Positions 22,146 through 34,670 of a stretch of 64,000 bases of DNA are shown piece by piece. Made by a program: the position numbers and the translations under genes. Origin of the DNA: Phoenix dactylifera (taxonomy: Eukaryota; Streptophyta; Magnoliopsida; Arecales; Arecaceae); the NCBI RefSeq assembly GCF_009389715.1, contig NC_052404.1, positions 10,672,480-10,736,479 on the forward strand, in the 5' to 3' direction. The notes under the pieces are model-generated. The model had not been told where the DNA came from. It saw nothing but the letters and a program-made list of their open reading frames with translations, and did no database searches. The stretch's first letter is position 1. Each line of letters opens with the position of its first letter.

Positions 22146-23071
22146 ATGCCTCAGGCTCCTTCGACAAGGTGGTGCCCAACACCAAAGCAACTGATGATTC
22201 TTGAAGAGATGTATAGGAGTGGAGTTCGGACTCCCACTGCTTCTCAGATACAGCAGATAACGGCCTACCTCTCCCATTATGGAAGGATTGAGGGAAAGAA
22301 TGTGTTCTATTGGTTCCAGAACCACAAGGCCAGAGACCGGCAGAAGCTCCGGAGGAGACTCAGCAGGCACCACCACCTTCTCCACTCCTGCTCCCACCCA
22401 CACTCTCTTCACTTCTCGGAGGAAACCTTCCATTCTCCACCACCACCTCCTCCTCTTCCATTCTACACCAGATCCTACCTCACTTCCTCCACCGGGTCCC
22501 CCTCACCTCTTCCTCCTCCCTCCCACTTTGTCATTGTTTCTCGGTACGTACATTTTTGTTGATACCTTTCTATGGTTATGGTTAGTTTATATGTATGACT
22601 CGTTGGATATGGGTATGGAATTAATTAGTTTGCATCTTTACCATTCCAATGTATTGTTTTTCCGTTGGAGTCTAGTATTTTCTTTATTTAGATACTAGAA
22701 GATGGTACTCTTCATGACTTGAAGTTGAAGTAAAGATAGTTTGTGGAGTTCTGATCGACAAGACAGGTTGATGGTTGTTCTTCTTGGTGCATCTTGTGGT
22801 ACAGGGAGGATGCTGCCAAGAGGCAACCAGAGGACTAAATTTGCTGCCCAAATTGGAGACCGTCGGACGAGAAGAAACACCAGCGATGGCAAGCAACATG
22901 GAGTATGGGTACGAGTGGATGGTGAAGATGGATGCGGGCTCGGCCGTTCCACTGCTTTGCCGGCCTCTCAGGACTCTGGATCTCTTCCCCACCAAGAGCA
23001 CCGGGCTCAAGGATGAGTGCAGCACCAGCAAGTCCTCCTCACGCTCGACGTCCACCAACTTATCTCCATAA
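22146..23071 (+). CDS. WOX3: WUSCHEL-related homeobox protein, WOX3 type
   Basis: Two exons: 22146-22547 and 22805-23071, giving 222 residues. The protein starts [16 protein letters not shown], as monocot WOX3/NARROW SHEATH proteins do. The WUS-type homeodomain runs from about residue 6 to 70, with the diagnostic [32 protein letters not shown] motifs. A Ser/Pro/His-rich linker follows. Exon 2 carries the WUS-box TLDLFP after PLLCRP, near the C-terminus. The splice model uses donor CGGTAC|GTACAT and acceptor GTACAG|GGAGG, both in phase 0; a donor four bases upstream fits less well because it breaks the frame. WOX3 proteins act in the nucleus to recruit founder cells of lateral-organ margins. 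The subgroup call rests on the N-terminus, the short length and the WUS-box form. Confidence 0.88.
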
Positions 23072-23099
23072 CTGATAGCCTCTCTAACTGGCTAGATCG

Positions 23100-24150
23100 A
23101 TGTCTATCCGCCTGGGCCTATCTATTACGTATCAATGAATCCTTTTCCTCTTCTTCCCTTCCACTGGTGATGCTAAGGTACTGTTGTATGGCCACTGTAG
23201 AATAAAAGGAGCTCCTTGTGCGACTCAGTACGCCAACCTGCAGGCACTGTTCCTCTTTTGTTTTTCTTTTCCAAATTGGAGTCCATGGCAGTATTGGGTG
23301 GATTTCTCTTTCCAATTCCCGGTTTGCTTTGGATTTTCTGCTCTCATATCTGCCTCTTGTTTCTAAAAGCTGCCATGCTCCTTGGAAGACTTGTTGATAT
23401 CGGCCTTTATATTGGTTTTAAGACCAGTCAATGAGACGCAAAACACTAGGCCCCCACCCCTTCTTTCCCTCCCTCTATTTCTGTAGAGAGAGCGAGAAGA
23501 GAGCGGGGTCGGAGCTGAGGCCAAATGACAAGACCGGGCGCTGGAGCAGCCCCTTTCTGTTTTGGATTTCGATCGGAACGGCAGCCTTTTTCTACTGCAA
23601 AAGGTACATAAAAAAAGAGTGGAAACGAAGGAGGAGCCCAACAGGCTAAGATGTGATCCGATGATAATTGTGTCAGAAAATTACATGCATGGGTCGCTGA
23701 GCTTATAAAATAAAAAAAAATGAGACTTAAATAAAAAATAAGGGTTTATCTTTGTCCTCTTGATCGATCCTCGACTCTTTGTTCACTTGCAAACTCTTTT
23801 GATAAATCCTAGTTTCTTCTTTATTGGTACAAAAATTTGTAGATTTTTTGAATTTCTATTTATTTCTTTTTTTTATCTTGCTTTGCATATCGAGATTACA
23901 TCCATTTGAAAATAAGCAAATAGCAATGATTTTTAAATATATTTCTAAAAATATGTGAAAATTTAATGAAAATGCCACCAATATTTTTGTGGTACATGAT
24001 GAGCAACTCTATGTTGTGCTTTGTCTAGCCAAGATGAGCAATAATTTGGGAGTGAATCCAGCAGAAGTAATCCTGAGCATGATGAAAATATGTGCGTAAG
24101 CCCATACGCGTGCTACTGATTCAATGGGTGTAACAATATGGTATTACTAT
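23100..24150. other. Spacer downstream of WOX3
   Basis: Includes the WOX3 3' untranslated region and then AT-rich sequence. Short frames at 23363-23649 show no domain. Confidence 0.4.
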
Positions 24151-24156
24151 TTTAAC

Positions 24157-24329
24157 CGAGAAATTATATTCTACACCATATGCACCACATGGCGGTGCAC
24201 CGTACTAATCATAAATGCTTGTTTTTGTGGATCAATTACTGAGATAAGTGCTTGATGAATGGGATCCACAGTAACAAGTGCTTAAGATTGGTTTGGTGCA
24301 CATGGTATATGATACAATTTGTCATCTCG
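24157..24329. mobile_element. Small MITE with ~30-bp inverted ends
   Basis: The left end CGAGAAATTATATTC is followed by ACCATATGCACCA. The right end, reverse-complemented, reads CGAGATGACAAATTG followed by TATCATATACCATGTGCACCA. They form an imperfect inverted repeat around a 173-bp element with no coding capacity. Superfamily and target duplication were not determined. Confidence 0.6.
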
Positions 24330-24339
24330 ATCACACCTA

Positions 24340-25370
24340 AATGTTACTCTATTTACAGATATCTATGATCCAACTCTATAAACTAATCATCTCCCTCCTC
24401 TATTTTACCCTCCTGTCACGAGTAGGTTAACTCAGGCACAAGTGCAACCTTGGATGCTACATGTTAAGCAATTAGAATTGACTCCATTTATGGTGATCAA
24501 GAGCTGGTGCTGGAGAAAAGGCATGTTAAAATAGAGGAAGGAAAAGGCCACTAAGTGCAATGCAAGCCGAGTGAGGTAGCAGGTGATTAGAGGAACCAGC
24601 AGGCGTGCGTGTCGCATCCTTTCAGGATTCCTTTCAAGCTTCATTTTAGAGTAAAACCATGAGGCCATCTCAGGGGGTTTCGTTTTGGTGTGAGGAGCAT
24701 TTACTCTTTCTCCCTATATATATTGATGAGAAGAATATTTGAATCAGGAAACATTTAACTTCATTTATTCTGAATTTATAGCAAACTGGCCCCTTAATTA
24801 ACATAATTCAGTTCAATAATGATGAGCCATATGTGGGGCTTTATTTTGCTGTGTGGAATGTGGAGAATTACTCTGCATTAATGATGACAAAAAAAACTTT
24901 ATGAGGGAAATTATTAAAATCCTTTAATATGATATAAAGCGACTCCTTGATTAGCATAATTAATATCTGCCGGAGTGGTCAAAGTACATAAATTCTCTTA
25001 AAATTTGATATTAATTTAGAACTTATATATAGATATGTCTCCTGCTGTCAAACAAGGCTAACCCTCTTTTTGCTGTTGAATCTGGCAGGGGACAACAAAT
25101 GGAACCATGTTCATGAACACTCACCGAACTCAGTAGATTACTACTTGACTAGGCATCAAACACCCCATCCCAATGTAGATCTGGTACAGTGGGTAATAAC
25201 TCAAATGATTCCCTGAATCATGCACCACGAATTATTAGAGCCATCTGGATTTTGATGGAACCGTTCCAGATAGGAATAAATGATACTATATCTATTCATA
25301 TATCTTTGGCATGCAAACTTCCTCTCTCTCTCTCTCTCCCTCCCATCCTCTCCCTCACCATTCCTTCTGC
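24340..25370. other. AT-rich spacer
   Basis: No gene recognised. A (TC)n tract lies at about 25320-25345. Confidence 0.4.
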
Positions 25371-25769
25371 TCTTTCTAAGCCCTCTTTGAGGAGTTTTTG
25401 GAGGACCAAAAAGCACCCTTGGCCCTCCAAAAGTATTTTTGGATGAAAAAAGATATTTGATAAAAATTTTGAAAAGCTATTTTAGCTTTTTCAGAAAGCT
25501 AAAAATAGTTTTTTTGGAAGAAGTTTCGTTTTGGATCTTTCCATAAAAGCTGTTTTGAGCTTTGTCGGAAAGTTATTTTTTTAACCAAAATACTTCTATT
25601 TAAAAGTCCTTTTTCTTCTCAAAATACTCCATCCCGCCGTCTCTTTCTTTCCCACCCATCCCCTCAACATAGATCTGAGTCCAATTCCTCCAAAGCATTG
25701 CTTCAGTGGAGCCTAACAAAGATTATTGGAGCAGTGATGGGAGGTAAGAGTGATGAATCTGTGGCATGG

Positions 25770-25994
25770 AAGATTATTGGAGCAGTGATGGGAGGTTTCA
25801 TGGGGTTGGTTTCGCTGGCTTTCTTTGTGGCATTGGTGGAGAGTTACAGGCGGAGGAGGAAGGTGGAATGAATGGAAAGGGACGCCGAGGTGGGGGAGGC
25901 ATTGGAGATGGCACAGGTCGGGAGTGCCTGAGCGCCGGTGGCGATTGGGATGAGGACTCGGCCAGGGGAGCTTGAGGATGAGTACGTGCCTTAA
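25770..25994 (+). pseudogene. C-terminal relic of a DUF1191 membrane-protein gene
   Basis: The 75-codon frame reads a hydrophobic segment (IIGAVMGGFMGLVSLAFF), a basic stop-transfer YRRRRK, then MERDAEVGEALEMAQVG and a tail ending LEDEYVP. This matches the membrane anchor and conserved cytosolic tail of plant DUF1191 proteins (ME-A--GEAL-M--VG---AP---TRT-P--E-EY), whose function is unknown. The frame is kept to the end but has two TGA stops, one after RRRRKVE and one after AQVGSA. The extracellular domain is absent. A direct repeat of AAGATTATTGGAGCAGTGAT sits 50 bases upstream (25720). Confidence 0.65.
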
Positions 25995-26821
25995 TTCAGG
26001 GGTGGAGCATCCTGAATTGGGCGTCTTTTGGAAGGGATGAGCCAGACGATCCCGCAATCTTGAATCTATGCAGAGAACCATTGTAATGCCCATTACATCT
26101 TGGCATTTGATTTAATTTTGCAGTCTAATTTTTTAATTTTTATTTATCATTTGTTTCAGCTTCATTCTTTGCAAAGGTTTCAGTGCAGAATGCTATGTAG
26201 CAAGAACTGATGCAATTTTTTTTTTTTTAATATTTGGACATATGTTTTACATAGTTTCTGCTATATGAGCATTTAATTCAGTGTTTTCTGGAAAATCCTT
26301 GGGATGTATATTCACTTGCAAGTAATTACAAGTAATTTTCAGCTATCAATCTTTTAACCAAATTAGTTTCTTAAAAAGGTGGTTGTGTATTCAAAATTTC
26401 AAGGATCAAGTGCTCTGAAGTATTGAATTGAAGCAGAAGTTTGGTCCAGCTTCTTGCATTCATAGCATCTGATTCCCTCACTTTCTCTTTCCTTACCTTT
26501 ATTCTTGTTGAAGGAACTTGAGAAACCTCTCTTCTGATGAAAGGACTTCTTCCGGTTGATGAATCTTCTGAACTTTTTATGCGGCATTCTGATCTGGCTG
26601 AGCTATGCTAGAATATTAGAGAACTGGAATGCTACCAGGCCAAGGCTTTAACAAAAGCATACATAAATGTGCAGCCGTACCCCATAAAGCAGACCATATC
26701 ACAAATGTAAAGCCTACAGGATTTACAACACATATGTAACCACAGATCTTACTTCTAATATCTTGAACATGCTTGCTAAGTGTGGACATTTTCAGAATTT
26801 GGAAATCAGAAATAAAGCAAA

Positions 26822-26959
26822 TTAAATCCATTCATTGTAGCCATAAACCAGTCCTTTCTCTTTTATCTTGAAAAGAAAGGTCAGTCCTCGATTAACAACA
26901 TCTCGAACATCCAAACAAAGGTGCACAGATCTTGCATATATATCATATTTGGAAGGCTC
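26822..26959 (-). other. Exon-like open frame of unknown identity
   Basis: On the minus strand a good acceptor, GCCTTTCAG|GAGCC, is followed by a 46-codon frame ending at TAA. It contains YDIYARSVHLCLDVRDVV and ends VYGYNEWI. The residue mix looks protein-like, with few rare repeats, but I cannot assign a family. It does not join in frame to the RRM-like gene upstream (phase differs), so it may be the last exon of another gene or a captured exon. Confidence 0.3.
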
Positions 26960-27201
26960 CTGAAAGGCATAAGGGACAAGGACATGAAAAAAAGAAATGG
27001 TTCAAGAAACCTGAAAGCATATTGTCTCTAAGTTTCAAGAAACGTTATTTACAATAAAAATGACTGTTCTATCAGTATGTCATAACCTAAAAATTTCTAG
27101 CTATAGTTTTCAAATATCGATAGTATTTGAACACACAAAAATTAACTGCAATTTTCAACACCATACAAGCGAAATTCACACTCCAAATGACTTTGCCTTT
27201 T

Positions 27202-27480
27202 ATGTTATATTATGAAAAATTAATTTACGCTAATAATTATAATATTTTATACCTTTATTATTGTATTATAATATAAATATAATATTATATTACATTATAT
27301 CATAATATATTAATATATTATGTTAAATAATTTAATATCATGTTATATTATGAAAAATTAATTTATGCTAATAATTATAATATTTTATATCTTTATTATT
27401 GTATTATACTATAAATATAATATTATGTTATATTATATCATAATACATTGATATGTTATGTTAAATAATTTAATATTATA
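27202..27480 (+). repeat. AT-rich tandem repeat, period ~138 bp
   Basis: Two near-identical copies (27202-27339 and 27340-27477) begin ATGTTATATTATGAAAAATT and include GCTAATAATTATAATATTTT. A decayed third start follows. The sequence is more than 85% A+T. Confidence 0.85.
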
Positions 27481-27779
27481 TTACATTATAATAATATTGT
27501 ACTATATCATATATTTATGTATTAATATATATTATATTTTATTATGCTTTGTTGTATAATAATATGTAATGTCCTTTATGGTCATTTTGTCATACAAAAG
27601 TACTTTCTCAGTTTGTTTACCAAACATATGTTAAAGTGCCACAGCACTTTAGAAATATAGTTACCAAACAGGAAATAGCTTTTTATAAAAGCTCTAATTC
27701 AGGAAGATCTACTTCCAACAGCTCTATTACTAGCAGCTCCCCCAAACAGGGCCTAAGCCTTATCTCACTAGGTACGTGC

Positions 27780-29160
27780 TTGTTGCTAGGCAAGCAGGGC
27801 CGACTTATTAACCCTTAGGCGACTAAGGCTCCAGCTCCCAAATGCATTTATTATAGTGAGTTCCAAGGTGAGTGTCCAAATACATTGAGACCCTCAATGC
27901 ATTTGGAGACCTCAAATGCTACGTATCTTTGTAGCTATAAATTCACTAAGGCCCCCAAATGCATTTATGTTGGGACCTATCTCTTACCTAAAAGAATTTA
28001 TCTCTTTCCTTATTCATGTATTGAGGCCCTCAAATACATTTATGTTGGGACCATTGAGTTCGCTCTAGTCAAATTGCATTATTATTTTTGGGAACCATTA
28101 GAATGAAGAGTAGAAACTAACCCTGATTTTGAAATGATTAAAATTCCACATCAAATTGGGGTCAACACAGCCAATGCTTTCAGAGGTTTGTGGATTATAT
28201 TTCAAAGCAATTCATGACAAAACTAATAACATTGCATCGGTTGCATGGATCTCAAAGTCTTGTAGGGCAATCAGCTAGATGAAAGACTCATAATCTGATG
28301 CTTGCTATTGATAATTCATGAAACCTAATATCTACATTACTTTACTACAACAATTCAACTTGTTCTGCTTAATAACGCATCATAAGGCATACATTAGACG
28401 ATATAGGTTATCAATCTTACACTAATTTGGATTTATGTTCGCTGCCAAATGGAGCAACCTCGGCGTCGCCCATTCCAGAGTCGGCGAGAAAGGAACCTTC
28501 AAGAGTGGAACGAGTCTGAGGACAGCTTGTTTAACCAGCTAGAAATATTAGCATTATAACCAAATCATATAATGGTCCTGATGCCAATGATATATAAAAA
28601 TTTAGCATCAATGATATATATAAATTTTGTTCTAAATCGTATTCAAAATAGAAAGAAAAAATATATTTTTAGAACACCAGCAATGCCTTCATTTTACTGT
28701 TGTGAGTTATTATCTACCACAAAATTGCTAGTAAATAAATCATCTTAACAAACTGCAACAGTTTGCAAGCTAAAACCTCAATGAGTTTTCCACCATCCGC
28801 TTTTTGGGCTCTTCCCCCTGCGTATAAAATTAATATTTTCAATTATAAGGCCTGCACACGTTTGCCGACTTCAGTATTAAAATAGAAGTCGGCAAAACAG
28901 ATCAACTCAATGCAAATAAATAAAGTCAGCAGTTCGAGTGCAAATAAAAATGACCAGCGACAGATTAAGAACATTTCATAATTGAAATGGGCAGTTCAGT
29001 TCATAATATCTTGGTTATGAAATAGTAAAATTGGATCTAGATCCCGGAACAGGCAGAATGACACAGAACAAAATGCCTTGCAACTAAAATAAAGTTTGCG
29101 GCCCTCATGCATGATCTGTAACCAGAAATCCATCTATACCAAATAACCATAATGGTGGAC
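27780..29160. other. Spacer downstream of the RRM-like gene
   Basis: No gene recognised. A short TGCATTTGGAGACCTCAAAT-type motif repeats loosely at 27880-28050. Confidence 0.4.
28861..28896. repeat. Perfect 12-bp hairpin
   Basis: TTTGCCGACTTC and GAAGTCGGCAAA are perfect inverted repeats around a 12-base AT-rich loop. The GAAGTCGGCAAA arm also occurs inside the hAT-like element near 2098-2109. Confidence 0.8.
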
Positions 29161-29165
29161 TTGAT

Positions 29166-32100
29166 TTACTGGAGAACTCGCATTGTGATAGAATTGTTAA
29201 GACAGAAACTCCTATTCTTTATGCAGAAGGCGTTCATCGCATCATTCCGTGTTGGAAAGTGGATAAGTGCAAGCCTTATAGGATCAGGGAACCCTGGCCT
29301 GTAATATATCCAAAGAAAGTAAGAAAATGTCCGGATGAATCTAAAGCTTATAATACAAATATAGAGTAAAACTGCAAAGCACACCTGACAAAGGTTTGGA
29401 ATGTAGAAGGATCATAATTACAACCATGCAGAAAACGCTCCACATCCTCCTGAAGAGCATTACGAGGAATTCCTTGCAACAAAACCTGATTAAAGGCCCC
29501 AAGACTAATGAGATAAAGAATTTAATCTCGCCTCAAAGTTAACCAAGTACATAACACATTTATGATCCATTTACAGCAACTTATGAACAACAATCACAGC
29601 CAGCTGCCAGCTGCTAATCAATCAAGTTCACAAGCATTCTATAACATTAACAATCCATGCCAGTGCAGATGATTATTCTATAAATCCAAAAATCATGTAG
29701 TTGATGCCAGCAGATATTTTCGAAGACAAAAGTAGGGATGCTCAGAGGGTGAACTTCACAACCCACCAAATACCAGCAGCATCAAGAATAACATGGACCA
29801 TGATAAATCAGATGTCATGAAATTTGGAATTTATAATGACATGGATTTCAAAAAATATAAAAAACTTATGTAATCACTCGAAAACAAGGTCTCTAGCAGC
29901 ATCTGTCTGAATAAATTATCATGCCAAGGTTCGTTGGGTTTTAGCTGGGTCTGTGGACAGAATAAAGCATACAAAGGGATTGCACAACATCCATTAAGTT
30001 GAAGTAAAGCAGATCAAGTCTGTACTGCATCTCAATTGTTTGGAGTCCAAAAACAATGGTTAATACTACATTTGAAACAGAAGCTAAAAAGGACGGGTAG
30101 CTAGTATGATCCCATGCTCCCTCGCAGCTCATTAGCAAGTTATCTTCCCCAAAAGGAAACTGGAAACTCTAATTCAAGTAAATTGAATATTGTAACCCGA
30201 AAAGAAATGAATACAAAAATCAGTTAAGAGAGTAGTTTACACCACATTATTAGACTATGAAAAGTCTCGAGCACTTAGAACATGCTACAATTGCATTCAA
30301 GAACTCATTTAAACTTCAATGCAAGTCAAGAACTTATGTACGAAACTTGGAATCCTTGTCCATACTCATTTAAACTTCAAATCAAGTCAACAATGGACAT
30401 TCAAGTACATAAATTAAGCTTCCTTCCCTACTTCTGATTTTATTAAAATCAAATGTATTTGGAAACACAAATACTAATGCACCCTACAAATGTAAGCACA
30501 AATGAAGACTAATTGATTTGTCCCAAACAAGCTATTGCTTTCTGACTTTAATAAGTATACAAAAAAAAAAACTGCTTGAAGATTATATACAATGCAGATA
30601 GTTATCATTTATGCGTGAACATTATCTGCATATTATCCTGCTCATTTTTTTTATCATTCTAAAGTTCATGATTAGAGGCATCAATACCAACGTGAATTTA
30701 CATAAATATACAAAGATTCATACTTTAGAAACCTTAAAAAGGCTACTTACAGCTTTTCCATCATATGATGTCATAAGGTCCCACTGGGAACGGTTCACCT
30801 GTAATGTAAAGGTTAACGGCATAATATAGAGTTATAGACAATGTCTGCAAAACTTATGAAAATATACCACAGAATTTTCGCAAACAGGGAAGGTAGCATT
30901 ACCTTTTCCATCTTATATAAACGACCCTTTCGTATAGTTTGCCTCACTGCCATGTCAAACGAAGACCGAGAAGGGAATTGCAACAACCTATTTTTGATAA
31001 AAAAAATAATTTTAAATTTCATCATTGTCGATAAATCAATAAACATATACATAGGAAGAATTTTGTAACTAAATACAAATGAAAATATACAAATGCTTGG
31101 AAAAAAATGGGCCTAGACACAACTAAATGTCACATGTACTTTATATTGACATTAAAAAACCATTTAAATATCAAATCACAACAACTGACAAAAATACAAA
31201 GCTATCATATATTGGATGCTTTGCTCGCATCCCAACAGGGATTTAGGATTAGCCTGCAATATTGATAGCTTGAAAAGCAGAATTCGTCAAGAAGCTAGGA
31301 ATATGTCATGTATTTCATAAAGGGCCAAAGGAGAGAAAGGGAAATATTCTTTTTTTAAAAAAAGGATCCTTAGGCAAAAGGTACAAATTCACATGGTGCA
31401 TCATAAATGCACATTGATTTCAGACTTGGGAGAGGTAGAGTAAAAAAGCAAAAGAAGACTGAGAAGAACAAGAAAATGAAGAAGGGGAGGGGAAGAAAGA
31501 AACAAGAAAAATACCTAATTGTTACAATGCATCCAGGTTGGATAGAAAGTAGTTTCATGTCTTCATCTTCATCATCATAATTATAATCAAAGGGGTTCTG
31601 TTCTTTGTCTTTAGCTTGTTACCGACCTTAGCTTCAGCAGAAACATAAATAAAATGAATGATAAAAGCCTTCTTCAAAAAATTCTTAGATGCTCCTATCA
31701 ATTAATAGGTTTTAGGCTCTCAAATTCCTTTCCAGAATCCCCTTCCCTCCTAGTACTTAGATCAGGATAAAGACAACAAAGGCCTCATTGATAGTCAGCA
31801 GTGCAATTTCTGAAGGACCACCATCAAATCATCTTTCATCTTTAACCAGGAAGGCACAGAATTTCGATAGAAGCCATCCAAACTAGCCTAAGCACCATCC
31901 ATCCGAGTAAATGATGGTAGCATGAAACTTTGAACCAAGTTTCCTATGGCAAAGCACATCAAGTACTACCCTGAACTCTAGATGCACTTGCAAGGGGGAG
32001 CTCTCACCACCTAAAGCTCAATGTAGCTCAAGCTTGTCACATCCATATTTGTCTTAACCAACTACTCATTATCTTTCACCTCAGCAGGTTCACTAAGTTT

Positions 32101-33754
32101 CTCAACTCTTGTAATTATATTATGAGAAATTTGAAGCCAGTACCACTGCAATCTAGTTTAGCTTGATCGGTTTCTAATCCAAGCTGCAAATATTAGTACA
32201 TAATGTTTCTACATTTATAGGGAACTCGGCACATTAGTGGATGCACTGGTAGATAATAAGTCTAAATATTAGCATATAATGTTTCTACATTTAAGCTAAC
32301 AGTTACCTTCTATTCATTAATTCAAAACGGGTACAAGTAAAGTTCATCAATGACACTCAGTATTATCATCTTCATGGATGCAAACTCAGTGTTTACATTT
32401 TTAAGAAGAATGAAAATATACAATAGGCAATAACGAAGAGTGGAAGCAGGGGGAAACAAATTGTACAAAGAGCAGCATAACTCTGCATTTCCATTCCTAG
32501 TCATGACAATAAGTCTAAATCCATTGAGTATAAAACTAGCAATCACCTAATATGTGCAAAGTGGAAGGTTCACTTGTAGATTAATAACAAAGTAAAGGTG
32601 ATCAAGCTTTTATATAATGACAGTGACATTATACCTAACTCCTAACACCAAAGTGGTTCGAGCATTTAGAAGGCTGAAAACTGTGACCTTTAACTTACGA
32701 AAGGTAAAGTAAAAAAGTTAAGTATGCATTGATCGTATCAGTCTCTATAACTCTACCAGACATTTGGTACCTAGCTAATGAGCAAGTGGAGCTTAAAATC
32801 AGTCAAAGGCATGCCAAAAATGAGAAGGATAAAGTGATCATACACCCCAACTGGATTATACGCTCTGTTGTATTCAACTTTTACATCATCGGCAGACAAA
32901 TTGCATCCTTCAAAGAAATGAATGACATCAGTCTTCAGCGTATTCCTCCCAATACCAGTCACCCTTCCAAAGACCAGACCTAGTTGCAAAATGCATAGAA
33001 ATATGCTAAGTCATTATGTGTGCTTGATACAAACAGCTAATGAAAAAAACAGTAATGAAAAATTTATCAAGTCAATTTAGTAGGTTAAAGTGGGAGATGG
33101 ATTATTTAAGGCGACAAGAAGTTCGGGGCAGTTAAAAAAATGGGGGAACCTGATCAAAATTCCATAGTCAACAAAATGCAAACTTTTTATACTGATAGGC
33201 TAATCACTCATCTACAAGGTATAAGTCAGGCCATTTGACTTCACCAACAAATGTTTAACGAAAGCAGCCTGAATTCCCGAAAACAATCATCTCTACAGCA
33301 TATAAACAAAACTAGGTTTTTAGTTACACCCTATCAACTGTCATTTTAATAGCTGAGAGATTTCAGATAATGTTTGGCATTAATAATAGAAAATAAGTAC
33401 AAAAATAGATTGAAAAACATAGATTTTTATTCAATAATGCGCACCGCATGAACTCCTTCGGAAAGAATAAAGAACAGAAACGCGTCGATCTAAAGGGCCC
33501 GGATTCGGGAAACCAAATCCCTAAATAAAAACAGCATCATAGAAAACCCCAACCCTAGGCGGAGGAGAAGAAGGGGAAAAAGATGGATCGGAGAAGATAC
33601 CTTCGTTGGGAGGCTGGAGAAATGAATCGTTGGAAGAATCCTGGGGTTCCCCCTCGGTGGTGGAGAGGCTCCTCCTCGGTGGAAACCTTGGGATGGGATT
33701 CAGGGTTAAAACCCTCGGCTTGAGGGCGCTTCCTAGGAGTCTCAGCTTCGACAT
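29166..33754 (-). CDS. Predicted mitochondrial RRM-like RNA-binding protein
   Basis: Six exons join in frame to 218 residues: 33601-33754, 32844-32979, 30903-30987, 30751-30798, 29385-29485 and 29166-29298, all with GT-AG borders. The ATG at 33754 gives an Arg/Leu/Ser-rich N-terminus without acids (MSKLRLLGSALKPRV), a likely mitochondrial presequence. Two RRM-like units follow. The first has GLVFGRVTGIGRNTLKTDV, FFEGCNLSADDVKVEYNRAY and LLQFPSRSSFDMAVR. The second has AVLLQGIPRNALQEDVERFL, HGCNYDPSTFQTF and RLALIHFPTRNDAMNAF, ending MRVLQ. Alternating beta-alpha blocks with LQFPSR and IHFPTR in RNP1-like positions support an RNA-recognition fold, though the aromatic RNP residues are not classical. 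Probable role is binding organellar RNA; the specific target is unknown. The first intron is about 0.6 kb and the second about 1.9 kb. Confidence 0.85.
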
Positions 33755-34159
33755 TTTTTTTTCTCGAAGCAACTGCGAGCCGAGGGCTCCAAAGGTCCCT
33801 CCTTGCTGGTAACCTTGCGTCGGCGCTTGGTTGAGTAGTTCGGCGATGGTTTGGTTTGGCTTGGCGAGCCCTAGCGTTTGGGCTTCGGAAAGAATGTCCC
33901 GGCGGAACAGTTTAAGAATTTGGACTTCGGCACCCTAGTTGGACAGGATCTTGGCCCAGGGGCAAAAGCTCAAATCGTTCTTTTGGATTTTGCCGCATGA
34001 AATGAAATCGAGGGGTACAAATGAACGGAATCGATCCGGTTCGTTAGTCACCGGTGTTAAGTGACATTTACCGGCTTTTTGTTTGGAAATATGATTGTTG
34101 ATTTTATTGGAGTGAACCTGTACATCAATCTAGTTTGCAAGTGAAAGTATATGAGATGG

Positions 34160-34670
34160 GTCTCTTAGAGCACGTCCCCTCAAGAGGGTATCGTCCGCTT
34201 TGGAGATGGACTCTCTTGAACTGTGTCCGCTTTTATGGGTCCACACTTCCCTCACAGCTTTATCCTTTAAAAAGACATGAAGGGAAGAGATTTTGCCCCT
34301 CCTTATAAAGTACAATCTTTTTCGCTACTCAACCGATGTGGGATTAAAGTTTTGGATCTCCATCCGCTTCCCAACACTAGTCCCCCTAGCGGAAAGAATT
34401 CGTGCGGGGAAGTTACAGCGGGGTCCTTCCTCTAGCGCCATCTATTAGAGCAGAAAAATAGATCGCATCTTCTCGAGAGGTATTGTCCGCTTTGGAGATG
34501 GACTCCCTTGGGCGGTGTCTATTCTTATGGGTCTACGCTCTCCTCACGGCTTTGTCCTTTAAAAAGGCACCGGAAGGGGTTTTGCCTCTCCTTATAAAGC
34601 ACAATCATTTCCGCTACTCAACCGATGTGGGACTAAAGTTCTGATTTTCCATCCGCTCCCCAATAGGGTC
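34160..34670 (+). repeat. Two ~200-bp direct repeats
   Basis: Copies at about 34160-34376 and 34440-34670 share GTCCGCTTTGGAGATGGACT, TCCTTTAAAAA, CTCCTTATAAAG and CTCAACCGATGTGGGA, with many substitutions. About 65 bp of unrelated sequence lies between them. The arrangement could be a small LTR/TRIM-like element or a decayed tandem duplication. The short open frame at 34130-34315 is not coding. Confidence 0.7.

Larger units (their letters stand above)
25378..27756. mobile_element. Possible composite DNA element bracketing a gene fragment
   Basis: The left edge AAGCCCTCTTTGAGGAG and the right edge, reverse-complemented AGGCCCTGTTTGGGGGAG, are similar and opposite. The GGCCCTGTTTGG form is a common end of plant hAT/PIF-type elements. 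Both subterminal regions are rich in AAAAGCT/AGCTTTT. Inside are a DUF1191 gene relic, an exon-like minus-strand frame and AT-rich tandem repeats. I found no clear target duplication, so the two ends may belong to two separate elements. Confidence 0.3.
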
